Assembly: GCA_003694175.1 (NCBI GenBank)
Contig: RFKV01000079.1
Span: forward strand, 1 to 6,940
DNA: 6,940 bases
Direction of reading: 5' to 3'
Source: Candidatus Dojkabacteria bacterium
GTDB lineage: Bacteria > Patescibacteriota > Dojkabacteria > J137
The notes beneath the pieces were generated by a model. That model saw only the letters and a list, made by a program, of their open reading frames with translations. It was not told the origin of the DNA and searched no databases. Both the position numbers and the translations under genes were made by a program. Shown in pieces: positions 5,448 through 6,940 of the stretch (the stretch's first letter is position 1; every line of letters begins with the position of its first letter).

Positions 5448-6911
5448 AGGGAAATGTTTGAGTTTTTTAAGGAAAATATACCCGATTATGTCATTGAAAT
5501 TTCAAAAAAGCTTAGCTTAAGAGGCTACAAAGCTTTTCTTGTGGGAGGAAGCGTCAGAGATCTGCTTTTGCATAAAATTCCAAATGATTATGATGTAACG
5601 ACCGATGCAAAACCAGAGGAAATAATGAGCATATTTGAAAAATCCGTGCCGACTGGGGAAAAGTTCGGCACTATAACAGTTATTGAAACAGATCGACTTA
5701 AAGAGTCACATGCGGTAGAGGTTACAACTTTTAGGTCAGAAGAGAATTATGTAGATGGGCGATGGCCATCAAAAGTAGGATTCACAAGTGAAATTAAAAC
5801 TGACTTATCGAGGAGGGATTTTACGATAAATGCCATAGCTTTGGATCTTGAAAAGTTTTCGGTTGCTTTACGAAAAAAAGAGAATACGTATGATATCAAA
5901 GAATTTATCTATGACCCTTTCGGAGGCTTACAGGACTTAGAATCTAAATTGATTAAAGCTGTCGGAGACCCTCTGGAGAGATTTTCTGAAGATGGGCTTA
6001 GGTCTGTACGTGGTTGCAGGCTTGCTGCCCAATTGGGTTTCATAATTGAGGAGAATACAAAAAAAGCGATGACTATGACTCTTCATATCACCCAGAAAGT
6101 CTCAATTGAGCGCTTTAGAGACGAACTTCTAAAACTCCTTTATAAATCCCCTAAACCATCTGTAGGTTTTAATTGTATGAAAGAAGTTGGCATTTTGGCA
6201 ATTTTTTTGCCCGAATTGCTAGATTGTGTTGGGATAGTCCAACCTGAGTTCCACTCCGAGGATGTCTATGATCACACAATGTCTACCATTGACATTGCTG
6301 ATGATAGAGTCAAACTAGCAGCATTGTTTCATGATATCGGTAAACCAAGAACAAAGGTAGTAGATGAAAACGGTATACATTTCTACGGACATGACATTGT
6401 TGGAGCTGAGATGACTAGGGAAATAATGAAAAGACTTAAGTTTTCGAATGCTGAGACTGAGAATACAGCATTGCTTGTTAGATATCATATGTTTAATTAT
6501 CCATCCGCTGATTGGAGAAAAAATAATTTGGATTTAAACGGTGAAGGTGATCATGGATGGAGTGATGGGGCTGTAAGAAGATTAATAAGAAATGTAGGAG
6601 GTGATGATCAAATTGAAAAATTGTTACTACTTAGACTTGCAGATGCAACATCAAACAAGAAATCTAAGTATGATAGACGTGAACTTACGCTGCTTTCGGA
6701 AAGAATTTCTCAAGTGAGAGCTAAGAGCACAGTAATGACTGTATCTGATTTGGCAATTTCAGGTAAAGACTTGATAAGAGAGTTTAATTTACAACCATCA
6801 AAAATTATAGGTGACATTTTGAAGTATTTATTAGAGATAGTGCTTGATGATCCAATACTGAACCAAAGAGAAACTCTACTAAAGCTAGTAAAAGAGTACT
6901 TAAATAAATAA
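5445..6911 (+). CDS. cca: CCA tRNA nucleotidyltransferase (class II) with HD domain
   Basis: Adds or repairs the 3'-CCA end of tRNA from CTP and ATP without a nucleic-acid template, releasing PPi. The N-terminal polymerase head has LVGGSVRDLLL (32-42) and the catalytic pair D48 and D50 in NDYDVTTD. It also has RRDFTINA (123-130). The neck includes SEDGLRSVRGCR (181-192), matching the nucleotide-selecting EDxxR motif. After a helical body, an HD phosphohydrolase domain shows H277 (YDHT), H296-D297 (FHDIGKP), H316-D317 (GHD) and D400 (RLAD). HD domains in CCA enzymes are associated with 2',3'-cyclic phosphodiesterase/phosphatase activity on tRNA ends. At 488 residues it is in the normal range for HD-bearing forms; ADWRKNNLD and AVRRLIRNVG near 355-384 resemble CPR and Dependentiae-like homologs as I remember them. 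It follows rsh by 3 bp, almost certainly as an operon. A pure poly(A) polymerase is a less likely alternative. Confidence 0.93.
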   Translation: MREMFEFFKENIPDYVIEISKKLSLRGYKAFLVGGSVRDLLLHKIPNDYDVTTDAKPEEIMSIFEKSVPTGEKFGTITVIETDRLKESHAVEVTTFRSEENYVDGRWPSKVGFTSEIKTDLSRRDFTINAIALDLEKFSVALRKKENTYDIKEFIYDPFGGLQDLESKLIKAVGDPLERFSEDGLRSVRGCRLAAQLGFIIEENTKKAMTMTLHITQKVSIERFRDELLKLLYKSPKPSVGFNCMKEVGILAIFLPELLDCVGIVQPEFHSEDVYDHTMSTIDIADDRVKLAALFHDIGKPRTKVVDENGIHFYGHDIVGAEMTREIMKRLKFSNAETENTALLVRYHMFNYPSADWRKNNLDLNGEGDHGWSDGAVRRLIRNVGGDDQIEKLLLLRLADATSNKKSKYDRRELTLLSERISQVRAKSTVMTVSDLAISGKDLIREFNLQPSKIIGDILKYLLEIVLDDPILNQRETLLKLVKEYLNK

Positions 6912-6940
6912 GTCAAATTACAAATTTTGGTAATTTCAGA

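Overview
The window is AT-rich (roughly two-thirds A+T by eye) and compact. It holds six complete protein genes, all recognisable housekeeping families, and no RNA gene, insertion sequence, CRISPR array or prophage. It looks like bacterial chromosome. All six genes are full length under the standard code, tryptophan is read from TGG, and stops are mostly TAA or TAG. No start codon has a convincing Shine-Dalgarno sequence, except a possible internal start in the first gene. A short RelA/SpoT protein ending at its TGS domain, a CCA-adding enzyme with an HD domain, and small AT-rich operons without Shine-Dalgarno sites would fit a reduced-genome lineage such as Patescibacteria (CPR) or Dependentiae. 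That assignment is inference; no gene here proves it.

Layout. Positions 1-721 carry a promoter-like site and a family I inorganic pyrophosphatase (ppa, + strand). A 223-bp T/G-rich spacer leads to a dimeric-type glycyl-tRNA synthetase (945-2429, +). A 177-bp convergent spacer follows, with a weak terminator and a near-perfect 25-bp tandem duplication. That duplication copies the last codons of uracil-DNA glycosylase (ung, 2607-3272, - strand). A Nudix hydrolase (3282-3818, -) lies 9 bp upstream of ung, probably in the same operon. A 144-bp divergent region carries the best promoter in the window (TTGGAA, 17 bp, TATAAT). It drives a 492-residue (p)ppGpp synthetase-type RSH protein (3963-5441, +) followed by a CCA tRNA nucleotidyltransferase (5445-6911, +).

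How the genes relate. Three products concern tRNA or its signalling: glycine charging, CCA-end synthesis, and alarmone synthesis. The pyrophosphatase removes the PPi that charging and CCA addition release. Ung and the Nudix enzyme suggest DNA repair or nucleotide-pool cleaning. The most interesting region is the RSH locus. Its hydrolase HD domain has lost one catalytic acid (HDxxED reads HDxxEK) and has a conservative change at a metal ligand. Its synthetase motif is EXSD, closer to synthetase-only RelA than to bifunctional Rel. It lacks the whole C-terminal regulatory region. It sits in the same reading frame as the CCA enzyme, separated only by one UGA and one further codon. The divergent Nudix gene has a Nudix box one residue shorter than canonical.
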